Source of the DNA: a virus
Strand: one strand, 5' to 3'
DNA length: 20,509 nucleotides
Virus record (IMG/VR): IMGVR_UViG_3300021085_003264
Span: 1-20,509 of that record
A program made the position numbers and the translations under genes. Numbering within the stretch: the first letter of the stretch is position 1; each line of letters begins with the position of its first letter. The notes under the pieces are model-generated. The model searched no databases and was not told the DNA's origin. It saw only the letters and a list, made by a program, of their open reading frames with translations. This document shows positions 9,022 through 18,800 of the stretch, in pieces.

Positions 9022-12000
9022 TATACAAGTAGTCAATCTTGCAGATAATATTAATGCTGCTATTCTGAAAATTAATCAGAACTTTGCGGAAGTAGATTTA
9101 TCTAAACTATCAGAAGCTGAAGTCAATGCGTTAATACAAGCTGCACTTGCCGATTTTGATGTCGGTTTAGACGCAGATGCGGTTCGTGCTGTAATTGAAG
9201 GCGCTAACTTAGATATGGGTAGCAATAAGATTTTCTACTCTAACGTATTTCAGAATGAGTCAGACCTACCAAGCGCATCATCCTATCACGGTATGTTTGC
9301 TCATGTCCATAATACTGGAGCTGCATATTTTGCTCACGCAGGTCAGTGGGTAAAACTTGCGAATGCCGGTGATGCCGGTGCTGGATCATTAGATGATCTA
9401 AGCGACGTGCAGTTAACCTCTAATGTTTTAATTGGACACGTCCTAAAGTGGGACGGGACCAAGTGGACCAACCTAGAAGACTCCACAGGTGGCGGAGGTG
9501 ATCCTTCAGATCCAAGCGAAAATGGAACCTCTTTCTATCAAGCAACAATCTATAGAAGGGCAACATCACAACCAACAACACCTAGTGGTGGTACGTTCGA
9601 TTTCCCTTCGGCCACACTAACCCCACCATCTGACTGGGAAGGAACTATCCCAGACGGTTCCGATGACCTATGGGCATGTAACTTCCTATTCAGAGACTTC
9701 CTATCACAACAAGGTACAATCACCGCAACGACGTGGTCAGAACCATACCGACTTGCTGGGTTGATTGATGTTAACTCCAACGGTGAATCATACGCACAGG
9801 TATCTATCTATCGTAGATGGTCAGCACCAGCAAATGGAAGTGAACCAGTTCTACTTTCACCGACCGGCGGATCTTTTGATTTTGACCCTTCGGTCAATCT
9901 ACCTTTGACTGCACCTAGTGAGTGGTACTTAACACCGCCATCTGAGGAAGTGCAGACAGGAGATCTATACGTAAGTTCAGGTATTGCCACTACAAATGGT
10001 TTGGCAGAGGGGGTAACATTAGATCAGAGTATTTCATGGACACAGCCCCTAAAAACAAATACAGGAACTGACGGACAAGATGGTCGATCTATTTTCGAGA
10101 AGGCAGTTTATCGTAGAGTTCAAAAACCAGATGGATGGTCGGTTGGTGATGCTCTTCCTGTGCCACCAAAACCAGTGGGAGGTTTCTTTAACTTCGGTGA
10201 AGAGATCTTTGGTAAAACTGCACCGGACACACCTGGCCCACTAGATGACGCAGCTAACAACACCGGCGTTTGGTATGCTGGAGTCCCAACATGGGACCCA
10301 ACTTCGGGCGAACCAGCTGGAGATGTATGGTCATCTGTCTATGCGTTCAGTGTCGTAGGTGATACGGGAACCAGCGTAGCAGTTGATGAAAACTGGAGCG
10401 AACCTACAATAGGTATTTTAGATAGTGTATCAACATATCGAAAGTCTCTATACGCACGTTCTATTAATAGACCGACTACTGATTTTACTGGTAACTCTGT
10501 TATTTACGATTTCACGGCAGACAAATTCCTAACAATAAACGCAGGCACTGACGCTATTGCTGGAATTGATGGTGATACTGCATGGTATGAAGAACCACCA
10601 GAACTAGACCTAAATGATCCAATGGATTTGTGGGAAGTATCAACCACTGCAAGTATGATTGGATATCTTGGCCAAGACAAAAATCTCACTTTCGGAGATA
10701 TCAAACTAGTTCTTAACTATGCAATCGACGCAGAAGACGGATTCAGTTTCGTTCAATTAAATGCTTATAAGTGGTCAGCAACTAACCCAGGCACCCCACC
10801 GTCGGATGGTACCTTTAACTTCAATTCTAAGACTTTTGTAGTACCTACAGATTGGGATAGAAATGTTACTGAAAATAACGACGCCTCTAAAACACTATAC
10901 GTCTCCTCTGGTGTCGCAAGTACTAAGGGATTGACGGAAGCGGACAATAACATCGACAGTGACATTGAGTGGTCGACAGCAGACGCGACAACTGCAGGCG
11001 GTTCAGGTCGTGACGGTAGGTCTACATTCAGAGCCGTAATTGTAAAAAGAACAAACGATGTTCCGGTCATTAATGGAGGCACTTTAGTTCCACCAACAGG
11101 CGGTGTTGTTAACTTCGCAGGGATCTCTAAGACTGTTTCCTCTCAAGAACTAACAGGAGCTAACGTTGGAAACATCACAACATTTCCACCTAACTCAGTA
11201 ACTCCACCAGTTGGATGGTATGATCATGTTTCTGATATTCCGACAGGGGAAGTTCCAGACGGAAAGATTTGGGCAGTAGAACAAACCTTCGCAATCGATG
11301 GAGACGACTCTATAGATATTGGTGGCGAATGGTCCGCGCCATACGAAGATCATAACAACGGTGAGGATGGTTACTCAACCTTTTCTGCATCTGTTTATAA
11401 AAGAAGTGCAGACAAACCACCAGCAGATAGTAACGGTAAGTGGGGTCCAGTAGGTGCGACATACAATTTCTCGACAGACTTAATTCCAGTTGAAAGTTTA
11501 TCTGGTGGATGGTCTGAAGAACCACAAGCTTCTAACGCAGCAAAAGACCCTCTATGGATGTGTCGCGCCACTGCAACAACCCAAGGTCTGACGGGAGAAG
11601 ATCTTTCTCTGACTTGGTCGGAACCAGTAAAAGTATCAACAGACGGAGAGGATGGATTACCTGGCTCAGGTATTGTAGTAGATTTGACTAATGAGAACCA
11701 TTCGATAACTGCTCAAAATGATGGTACATTATATAGCACCTCTCTTCTTGGTGCATTCACCACCCTACAAGCTTTTGATGGTGATGATATAATAGATCTT
11801 TCTAATGAAACGGTTAACATATCAATATCAACTCCAGACCTTTTGAAAGGTACTGGTGTTAACAGAGTCAACTGGATTACAAACGGATTAGTTACGACAA
11901 TAACACACGTCGGAAAGAATGTTGATGAATTTACATTAGCGTTTTCTGTATTGGGTAAATCCACAACATTCACACTGACAAAGGTAAAGGCAGGTGCGGA

Positions 12001-12961
12001 TGGTATACCACCAACAGTATATCGATTGGTAACTAGCGCCAATGTTATTAAGGCAAATCCTAATAATACACAACATACTCCTTCTACCATTACTGCGAGC
12101 GTAATCAAATATGTAGGTGGTTTCATGCCTGTGGGTCAGCCTGACGGTGAGGCCACACTCAAAGTAAAAATTAATAACAGCACATCATATGCGAGTACAA
12201 GTGACACGGGAACTCTACTTGTCACCGTTGCGGATGGAACAGAAGAAGTATCGTTCGAACTTTACGTAAGCGATGTGATGGTAGACGAAGAGACGATACC
12301 AGTTGTATTTGATGGTACCGATTCAGGAGATATCACAGTTCCACCTAGAATGGAAACTGGTTATGTTTACTACACTGTCGCTCAAGACGCTAATCCTGGC
12401 GCACCTTCAGCAACGCAGTTTAACTTTTTAGGTACATCATCATCAGGTACAGATGGTAACTTTACCGGACTATCTCCGACCGGATGGTCTATCAACCCAC
12501 CGCAAGGGACAAACCTTAACGGCACTTTCTGGGCTGCTAGATTCTCTGCATTCGAAGATTCTTCTGGTAGCGGTGTGGCAACGAATGATAGTGGTAACCT
12601 ACACTTCAGTACCCCTTTCAAGAACTACTCTTTTAATGGATTAGTTACCTTTCAAAATCTTGACGGGTCTTTGATTGAAGCCGGCACAACACCTACAACC
12701 CTTATTGATGGTGGTTTGATTCATACAGGAACAGTTGTTGCTGATAGTATTCGAGCGACCGCCCTAACGGCCATTACCGCACAAATTCAAGAAGATTTGG
12801 TAATTACTACAGAAGCCACAAGTATAGATACTACAGACGCTATTGGATATGATTCTGCCGGAGAAAGAATGGTTATTACTGGGGAAAATATCAGAATTTA
12901 TGATGTTAATAGTACTAGCGAGACTACGGGTCTTCGTGTTAAATTAGGTAAATTGACATGA
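9014..12961 (+). CDS. modular tail fibre / host-recognition protein
   Basis: This 1315-residue protein begins with a head of about 170 residues. The head contains 'NVFQNESDLPSASSYHGMFA' and 'AYFAHAGQWVKLAN' (about 75-118), a segment common in structural proteins of marine T4-like phages, followed by 'LDDLSDVQL'. From residue 174 come seven consecutive divergent modules, and an eighth starts near 1117. Each has a 'Y(K/R)R' strand, a 'GG.F.F' strand, a 'P..W' turn, a 'LW' or 'LYVS' strand and a final 'WS.P'. Linkers such as 'GQDGRS', 'GEDGYS' and 'AEDGFS' join several of them. The same module style occurs in lambda gpJ-type central fibre proteins of prophages. The C-terminal 'TLIDGGLIHTGTVVADSI' also recalls gpJ ends. 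AGAGGA (9003-9008) lies five bases before the ATG. It probably forms an elongated receptor-binding fibre. Confidence 0.78.
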   Translation: MSNIQVVNLADNINAAILKINQNFAEVDLSKLSEAEVNALIQAALADFDVGLDADAVRAVIEGANLDMGSNKIFYSNVFQNESDLPSASSYHGMFAHVHNTGAAYFAHAGQWVKLANAGDAGAGSLDDLSDVQLTSNVLIGHVLKWDGTKWTNLEDSTGGGGDPSDPSENGTSFYQATIYRRATSQPTTPSGGTFDFPSATLTPPSDWEGTIPDGSDDLWACNFLFRDFLSQQGTITATTWSEPYRLAGLIDVNSNGESYAQVSIYRRWSAPANGSEPVLLSPTGGSFDFDPSVNLPLTAPSEWYLTPPSEEVQTGDLYVSSGIATTNGLAEGVTLDQSISWTQPLKTNTGTDGQDGRSIFEKAVYRRVQKPDGWSVGDALPVPPKPVGGFFNFGEEIFGKTAPDTPGPLDDAANNTGVWYAGVPTWDPTSGEPAGDVWSSVYAFSVVGDTGTSVAVDENWSEPTIGILDSVSTYRKSLYARSINRPTTDFTGNSVIYDFTADKFLTINAGTDAIAGIDGDTAWYEEPPELDLNDPMDLWEVSTTASMIGYLGQDKNLTFGDIKLVLNYAIDAEDGFSFVQLNAYKWSATNPGTPPSDGTFNFNSKTFVVPTDWDRNVTENNDASKTLYVSSGVASTKGLTEADNNIDSDIEWSTADATTAGGSGRDGRSTFRAVIVKRTNDVPVINGGTLVPPTGGVVNFAGISKTVSSQELTGANVGNITTFPPNSVTPPVGWYDHVSDIPTGEVPDGKIWAVEQTFAIDGDDSIDIGGEWSAPYEDHNNGEDGYSTFSASVYKRSADKPPADSNGKWGPVGATYNFSTDLIPVESLSGGWSEEPQASNAAKDPLWMCRATATTQGLTGEDLSLTWSEPVKVSTDGEDGLPGSGIVVDLTNENHSITAQNDGTLYSTSLLGAFTTLQAFDGDDIIDLSNETVNISISTPDLLKGTGVNRVNWITNGLVTTITHVGKNVDEFTLAFSVLGKSTTFTLTKVKAGADGIPPTVYRLVTSANVIKANPNNTQHTPSTITASVIKYVGGFMPVGQPDGEATLKVKINNSTSYASTSDTGTLLVTVADGTEEVSFELYVSDVMVDEETIPVVFDGTDSGDITVPPRMETGYVYYTVAQDANPGAPSATQFNFLGTSSSGTDGNFTGLSPTGWSINPPQGTNLNGTFWAARFSAFEDSSGSGVATNDSGNLHFSTPFKNYSFNGLVTFQNLDGSLIEAGTTPTTLIDGGLIHTGTVVADSIRATALTAITAQIQEDLVITTEATSIDTTDAIGYDSAGERMVITGENIRIYDVNSTSETTGLRVKLGKLT
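9533..11665 (+). repeat. seven divergent fibre modules in tandem
   Basis: Protein-level repeats begin at 9533, 9791, 10091, 10430, 10748, 11024 and 11378 (residues 174, 260, 360, 473, 579, 671 and 789), and a separate eighth begins at 12362. Units are about 85-120 residues and share the strand order given for the parent gene. Conservation is at the level of key residues, not DNA, so the duplications are old or maintained by exchange with related fibres. The fourth unit is the least typical: its closing WS.P is not recognisable. Confidence 0.7.
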
Positions 12962-13260
12962 GTTATGGACTAGAAGTATATAGTGAAAACGATGTAATAG
13001 TATGGTCTAGTGGCATAAGGACCACTAATATAGGTGCATTTCAATCGTTTAGTCTATCACCTAACCAAGAACTATTTGTTTCTTGCGCCAATGCAAATGA
13101 CAATAGTAAAATAAAGATTACCTTTATATCGGGAGCGTTTACTGTATTTCCAACATATCTTGGAATTCAAATAATTAGCAGAACTTCTTCAGGATTTACT
13201 CTGAAAGCTTCGACAAGCTTGGGATCTTCGGGAACCGTTATCGCAATGAGGGTATCATAA
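12958..13260 (+). CDS. small virion-associated protein, MSYGLEV family type
   Basis: This 100-residue protein is almost entirely beta-type sequence, with no membrane segment or signal peptide. It begins MSYGLEVY, a start I associate with short proteins next to tail-fibre or tail-tip genes in many phages, none with a firm function. It overlaps the fibre gene stop by four bases (ATGA) and its own stop overlaps the next start by one base (TAATG). The AGG at 12946-12948 lies nine bases upstream. A segment 'FSLSPNQELFVSCANAN' parallels 'LTSALSPGDLLFVKNPRN' in the next gene, so it may be a free-standing version of that protein's N-terminal domain. A small tail tip or fibre cap is possible. Confidence 0.7.
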   Translation: MSYGLEVYSENDVIVWSSGIRTTNIGAFQSFSLSPNQELFVSCANANDNSKIKITFISGAFTVFPTYLGIQIISRTSSGFTLKASTSLGSSGTVIAMRVS

Positions 13261-15176
13261 TGGCACACGGCTTACAAGTTAATGGTAGTGACTCTGGCGG
13301 AGACTTTTTGGTAGCAGACTCGAATCTAAGTCTGGTTAACCTACAGGTAGTCGCGCATGGTACACAAGATCATGAAATAAATCTAACTAGTGCTTTGTCA
13401 CCAGGCGACCTTTTATTTGTTAAAAACCCAAGAAATTCAACTGGAGGAACCAGTTTTCCACAACACACCTTTATATGGAATGATGGTTTTGAACGGCAAA
13501 CCTATACTTCTGGTATACCTCAGTGGTTTGATTGCAGGTTATCTAATAACGATAAAAAAATTAACTTTCACGGCAATATGTATCACCGATTTGAAGGCTC
13601 AGCCTTAAACGCAAATCTCAGACTCTATAGGGGTTGGGAAGTCTATTTTGACTGGTTTTTGGTTCGTAGCGTACAAAAAGTATTTTCTGACAACTTGGAA
13701 AATTCTGGAGACTATGGACTACAAATACTAACTGAAGGTGGACAAATCGCATATGACTCTAGAGGAGCAATAAACGATAAGACGTTCTCAATTAATGGGT
13801 CTATACCACCAACTGGTAACTGGGCAGGGAGAGATTCAAGAACCACCTTTACTTTCGGTGAAGCTGGCAGTTATTGTAATATTGAATGGACTTCTATATC
13901 ACAATTTACTGGCGTGGAACCTAGAATCCTAGGACTGGGAGTATCAAGTACACAGGCACAAGTATATGCTGGGTTTATTGATAACGAAATGGAAAACATC
14001 CAGTGGATTGGAGTTGGGGCCGCGCTGTTCTCTGCTAAACTTTTTACCGGACAACCTTCTGGAACTGATACAACTGGAGGATCTTCGGGGTCAGACGACA
14101 GTGAAGGTGATGGAACATCAACTACTCTTAGTGGTTCCATGCAACTTGTAGATTCGAGTGCATTTATGATTGAGGGTAATACTAATGATACTATTACCTA
14201 CAATGCGTCTACTAGCTCAACGACAGACCCGTTCTATATGAAAGTCTATAGAAATTCAGGTACAGTCGGTAGTGGAGAACTACAAAACACTAGCACTTCG
14301 TGGACTGGGTCTACAGGTACTCTAACTATAGGGGTTGATGATGATGCAGATTCAGAGGTAGGTTATCAAGGAGAATCCTTTACGATAAAGTTAAAGCAAG
14401 GATTGATAGCAGATGATGCCTCAGGTAACAATTTCATCTTGGATGAAAAAACATTTATCCTATATGACGACGACGGAGGAACGACCCTTGTAGGTGCATC
14501 TTCTCAGAAATACACCATAGATCATGATGCTACGTCTGCAACTGTACAGTTCAGTATTTCGACATTGGGTCTGGGTAATTCTACTATTAATGCTAGGATC
14601 AGATATGCAAGTGGATCAGTTTCTATAAAAACTTTCACTATGACTAATAGCACAACCAAAAGTGTTGTTATGACCGGAAACTTACCTTTTGAAGGGTTTT
14701 CATCAGATTATGTTATGCAAGTCTGGAATGGAGTTACTTGGGCAGATAACGGGTCTCCTTTTACTATCGAAAGAGAAGAAGCACCAAGTACTGGTGGTGG
14801 AAGTAACCCAACAAGTAATCCAATCACGACTCCAGCAAATCAAAACATATTATCAAGTGCAACTAGCGCGACAGTAACATTCTCAAATCTAACTAGTGGA
14901 GAGAAACTAAGAGTAGTTAGGGCAGACAGTCCAACCAACGTTGCAATGCCTGAGTTTACTATAACTGCTTCTCAGATGAACAGATCCTTTTTAGCTTTCT
15001 TACCGAATCAGGGATCTACTAGAACTTACACTCCACAAGTGAAACTTCAGGGAGCGACGACTTGGACAAGTAAGCCAGGTGGTAACTTTACCGTAACCAG
15101 AAATGAACCTGCTCCTGGCGGTGGCAATAATGGATTCCCACCAGCTGGCGATGGTGCTGGAAACCCAGACAATTAA
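13260..15176 (+). CDS. probable fibre or adhesin protein with beta-sandwich-like repeats
   Basis: This 638-residue protein starts MAHGLQV, like its small neighbour. The N-terminal half (to about residue 265) is aromatic-rich and ends in a Gly/Ser/Asp linker near 'TGGSSGSDDSEGDGTS'. Then come at least two or three immunoglobulin-like or Calx-beta-like beta domains. One includes 'VDDDADSEVGYQGESFTIKL' and 'KTFILYDDD', acidic loops that suggest calcium binding. The C-terminus is a Pro/Gly-rich tail ending 'GDGAGNPDN', similar to the tail of the 2103-residue protein. GAGGG at 13248-13252 gives a good ribosome binding site seven bases before the ATG. The layout suggests a surface-exposed virion adhesin. 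I do not recognise a named family for the whole protein, and the domain assignments come from sequence pattern only. Confidence 0.72.
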   Translation: MAHGLQVNGSDSGGDFLVADSNLSLVNLQVVAHGTQDHEINLTSALSPGDLLFVKNPRNSTGGTSFPQHTFIWNDGFERQTYTSGIPQWFDCRLSNNDKKINFHGNMYHRFEGSALNANLRLYRGWEVYFDWFLVRSVQKVFSDNLENSGDYGLQILTEGGQIAYDSRGAINDKTFSINGSIPPTGNWAGRDSRTTFTFGEAGSYCNIEWTSISQFTGVEPRILGLGVSSTQAQVYAGFIDNEMENIQWIGVGAALFSAKLFTGQPSGTDTTGGSSGSDDSEGDGTSTTLSGSMQLVDSSAFMIEGNTNDTITYNASTSSTTDPFYMKVYRNSGTVGSGELQNTSTSWTGSTGTLTIGVDDDADSEVGYQGESFTIKLKQGLIADDASGNNFILDEKTFILYDDDGGTTLVGASSQKYTIDHDATSATVQFSISTLGLGNSTINARIRYASGSVSIKTFTMTNSTTKSVVMTGNLPFEGFSSDYVMQVWNGVTWADNGSPFTIEREEAPSTGGGSNPTSNPITTPANQNILSSATSATVTFSNLTSGEKLRVVRADSPTNVAMPEFTITASQMNRSFLAFLPNQGSTRTYTPQVKLQGATTWTSKPGGNFTVTRNEPAPGGGNNGFPPAGDGAGNPDN

Positions 15177-15210
15177 TAACAAATTAAGAAACATATAGGA
15201 AATAAATAAA

Positions 15211-15690
15211 ATGATCAAGTACGTGGCACATGTTGACGTAGAAACCGGAAAAGTAGTTGGTGTAGCTCACCCACAATTTAATACTCCTACTCATCTAAGT
15301 ATGGTTGGAAACCAGCAAGCAGTTCATATTAGAGATGATAATATGCCTGAAAATTGCGAAGATCCACAAGACTTAATGCGATGCTGGTATTATGACACAG
15401 TATCCGATGAGTTCAAATTTGTAGGAGAACCGCCTAATGAGTATGCATCATGGGATGCAAGAGAGGATGGTTGGGTCTGGGATGTACCCTCTATGGAGAA
15501 AGATATACGTAGAAACAGAAACTCTTTACTATTGCAATCTGACTGGACCCAAATGCCAGACTCACCTCTTAGTGGTACACAACGCGGAGAGTGGGCAGAT
15601 TATAGACAAGCATTAAGAGACTTGTTTCAAGAGGTTGATTTTTCTACTATTGATAGCCATGATAAAATCCCTTGGCCGGTCGCACCTTAA
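15211..15690 (+). CDS. putative phage tail-fibre assembly chaperone (APC type)
   Basis: This 159-residue protein ends with the pattern typical of phage tail assembly chaperone (Phage_tail_APC) C-termini: 'RNRNSLLLQSDWTQMPDSPL', then 'EWADYRQALRDLF', then 'IPWPVAP'. In the family this is written R..LL..SDWTQ.PD.P, followed by W..YRQALRDLP and a terminal WP.P. The N-terminal part ('MIKYVAHVDVETGKVVG', 'RDDNMPENCEDPQDLMRCWY') fits the substrate-description half of these proteins. Such chaperones help fold or trimerise tail fibres encoded nearby. Here the protein lies between the adhesin at 13260 and the giant repeat protein at 15821, and either could be the client. AGGA (15197-15200) is ten bases before the ATG. 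The gene is the last before a strong terminator. Confidence 0.75.
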   Translation: MIKYVAHVDVETGKVVGVAHPQFNTPTHLSMVGNQQAVHIRDDNMPENCEDPQDLMRCWYYDTVSDEFKFVGEPPNEYASWDAREDGWVWDVPSMEKDIRRNRNSLLLQSDWTQMPDSPLSGTQRGEWADYRQALRDLFQEVDFSTIDSHDKIPWPVAP

Positions 15691-15726
15691 TATCTTATAA
15701 GTATAGTAATAAAATAATTTGAAAAA

Positions 15727-15759
15727 TGTGCATAGACCCCGTTTATGCACATTTTTTTT
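15727..15759 (+). terminator. rho-independent terminator
   Basis: An eight-base perfect stem (tgtgcata at 15727-15734, tatgcaca at 15744-15751) with a nine-base loop is followed by eight Ts (15752-15759). Five As upstream (15722-15726) can extend the stem by pairing with the T tract, so it may also work on the opposite strand. It closes the unit that ends with the chaperone gene. Confidence 0.9.
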
Positions 15760-15761
15760 GT

Positions 15762-15769
15762 TATAAATA
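15762..15769 (+). promoter_or_regulatory. T4-type late promoter (TATAAATA) for the giant repeat gene
   Basis: An exact late consensus TATAAATA sits three bases after the terminator T tract and about 50 bases before the GTG start at 15821. With the terminator it makes a clean boundary, so the repeat gene has its own late transcript. A leader of about 45 bases would contain the palindrome at 15797-15808. Confidence 0.82.
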
Positions 15770-15796
15770 AAGGGGTCATTAACCAATAAACTTTAA

Positions 15797-15808
15797 CTTT
15801 AGCTAAAG
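15797..15808. other. 12-bp perfect palindrome in 5' leader
   Basis: The sequence ctttagctaaag is a perfect palindrome in the leader of the giant repeat gene, ending next to the purine-rich ribosome binding region (GAGAG at 15808-15812). As RNA it could only make a very short hairpin unless it dimerises. A regulatory role is speculative. Confidence 0.35.
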
Positions 15809-15820
15809 AGAGACGATATC

Positions 15821-18800
15821 GTGTCAGCATCTAGTATACCACTAAAAATTAAGAATACCGATGGTGACCTACAGGAATTCACTCCAGCGCAAGAGATGTA
15901 TCTTGCGGTAAAAGTGGGTGAAGCACTTGCAGAGGCCTCTGCTGGTGATGTCGGTGACATCAGTCTAACCAATGGTACAAACATCGGTTCATTTGTAGAT
16001 ACTTTCTACAACGAACCAGCGGGCACACACCCGATGTCTGCTATCACTGGCACTAGTGTAACCACGACCTTGAAACAGGTTGGTGGTTCTGCAAGTGAAT
16101 CTGGTTCTGATTTTGCCCGTCCTGTCGGTTATTATGCAGATAATTCTAATCCTGGCTTCTACGAAATGGTAGACTCAGACTTAGATAATCTCACAAATCG
16201 TGCACTGAAGAATGTGGAGACCCTAGGTCTTCAGGGTGCATATGAACTTTCAACGTCCTCGCCAGGCAGTGATTGGACCAAACACATCGATGGTGTGTTC
16301 TCCGATACTCATGGTGACGGTACAACAACTCAATACCACATCTGGAAGAAAGTTACTTTGGCAACACCACCATCCGGTGTTACCACTACTCGACCAGTTG
16401 CAACCGACTATGATGGTTCTTCATCATTCAGCGGTTTCAAAGAAATGTCAGACGCGGAAATCAAGTACACCCTTGGTCAACGTGCTAAATCACTTCGAGC
16501 AACAGCAGGTGCGATTGGTTCATACCAGTTGCGTTCATCTGCACAAGGTGCTCCAACTCTAGCAGGTACATGGGTACCACGAGGTTCTGCCTCTAACACC
16601 CGTCGTACTATTGTCGATGTAGCATATGCACGTACACGTAACTCAGCTTACACACGTACAAGAATCTCTGCATATACTCGTAACCGTATTTCAACATATA
16701 CTCGTAACAGTGTAGATACTTTCTCACGTACTTTTGTTGGAGAATATACGGGAGCATATTCACGTGACTTCGTAGGAAATTACGCACGTGACTTCATCGG
16801 TAACTATGCAAGAACTCGCGTTTCATCATATACACGTAATAGACTAACTGCATTTACTGGTTATTTTGCCGGTACTTACAACCGTTCACGTGTTTCTACA
16901 TATGTTCGAAACCGTATCACACCATTTACTGGTACATTCTCACGCAATAGAGTTTCTTCTTATACTCGTGGCCGTGTATCAACTTACTCAGGTACTTACT
17001 CACGCAACCGTAGTTCTTCTTACTCAGCAGACTACACTCGCACACGCGTATCAGCATACACCGGAACTTACTCAGGAACTTATTCCCGTAACCGTGTATC
17101 TGCATATGCCGGTACCTATTCACGAAACCGTGTATCAGCTTATGCACGTACTAGTACTAGAACTCGTACATCTGCTTACTCAGCAGACTACACCCGTACT
17201 CGTATAACTAACTATACCCGTGACCGTGTAACTAACTTCGCAGGCGTTTTCTCTCGTGCACGTGTATCTTCATACACACGTAATCGAGTCACTAACTTTG
17301 CCGGTAACTTCGTAGGAAACTATGCTCGTGGATTTGTGGGTAACTACTCACGTGGATTCGCAGGCAACTACTCCCGTGGTTATGCTGGTGATTATGTTGG
17401 TAACTACGCTCGTGTTTCTACTCGTACATCTACAAGAACTCGATATTCTGCATACGCACGTACATCAACACGTACTCGTTACTCTGCATATACTCGTGAT
17501 CGTGTCACTAACTTTGCCGGTAACTTCGTAGGAAACTATGCGACTACCTTTACTGGTGACTTCGTAGGTAACTATTCACGTACATTCACAGGTAACTATG
17601 GTGGTGATTTTGTTGGTAACTACGCAACTACCTTTACTGGTGACTTTGTTGGTAACTATGCACGTGGATACGCTGGCAACTATGCTGGTGATTACGTAGG
17701 CAACTACTCACGTGACCGTGTAACTAACTTTGCTGGTGATTTTGTTGGTAACTATGCAACAACTTTCACAGGTGACTTTGTTGGTAACTATGCTCGTGGA
17801 TATGCTGGCGACTTCGCTGGTAACTACGTTGGAGATTACGCAAGAACTTCTACACGTACTCGTTACCAAACATATGATTATACTCGCACGTCGACGCGTA
17901 CGTCTACTCGTACATTAACTTACACTCGTACACTGTACTATGCTGGAAACTATGTAGGCGACTATGCTCGTAACCGTGCATTCTCATATGTTGGAGATTA
18001 CTCACGTAACCGTGCATTCTCATATGTCGGTAACTACGGACGTACTCGTACTGGTAACTATACTGGTAACTATGGACGTACTCGCGCCACTAACTACGCA
18101 GGCAACTTCGTAGGGAACTACGGACGTACTCGTGCTGCTTCATATGTTGGTAACTATGCTCGTACATCTACACGAACTCGTAATGCAACCTATACTGGTA
18201 ACTACGGACGTACATCAACCCGTACTCGTTACTCTGCATATTCTCGTGATCGTGTAACTAACTTCACTGGTAACTTTGCTGGAGATTACTCACGTAACCG
18301 TGCCGCGACATTGGACTATACAAGAGTATCTACAACGGGAGCTCCATATGTTGGTAACTATTCAAGGACTAGCACAAGAACCTCAGCCGTAGCATCAAAC
18401 TACACTCGTAGTGTAACGTCGACTCGTACTTCAACTCGTACTTCTGCTGTTACAACTTCTGGTGGATGGACATCATACTTTGGTGTGGCTTCAAACCCAA
18501 TCTTCGCTGGTGACTCCGCTGGTACGAACATCTACTGGAAGCGTGAATCTGAAGGTGGACTGCACATGCACTCAGTCTTCTGGTTATCAGAAGGTTTCAA
18601 GGGAATGACAACTACTACCTCAAGTGGTACTACTAGTATGACTCTTGGTGGAGTAAGTTATGGAAGAGGTACCTTCCTTGGTTACCGTAGCATTTGGGCA
18701 GTATATAAAGTAAGACGATACCAAACAGGTGGAACTACTAACTATACTGGCAACTTCGCTGGTAACTTCACTGGTACTGCAACATACTCTCGTACCACTA

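Noticed and set aside
15201-15208. AATAAATA resembling a late promoter before the chaperone gene
   Set aside because: It lies only two bases before the ATG, so a transcript start would fall inside or after the start codon. The first base also departs from the consensus. It is more likely AT-rich leader.
16866-17207. Open frame on the + strand inside the repeat region with many Val/Leu/His/Thr
   Set aside because: It is an out-of-frame reading of the 12-base repeats. The composition mirrors repeated codons, and the overlapping tetrad frame is far longer, starts after a late promoter and shows protein-level conservation with synonymous changes.
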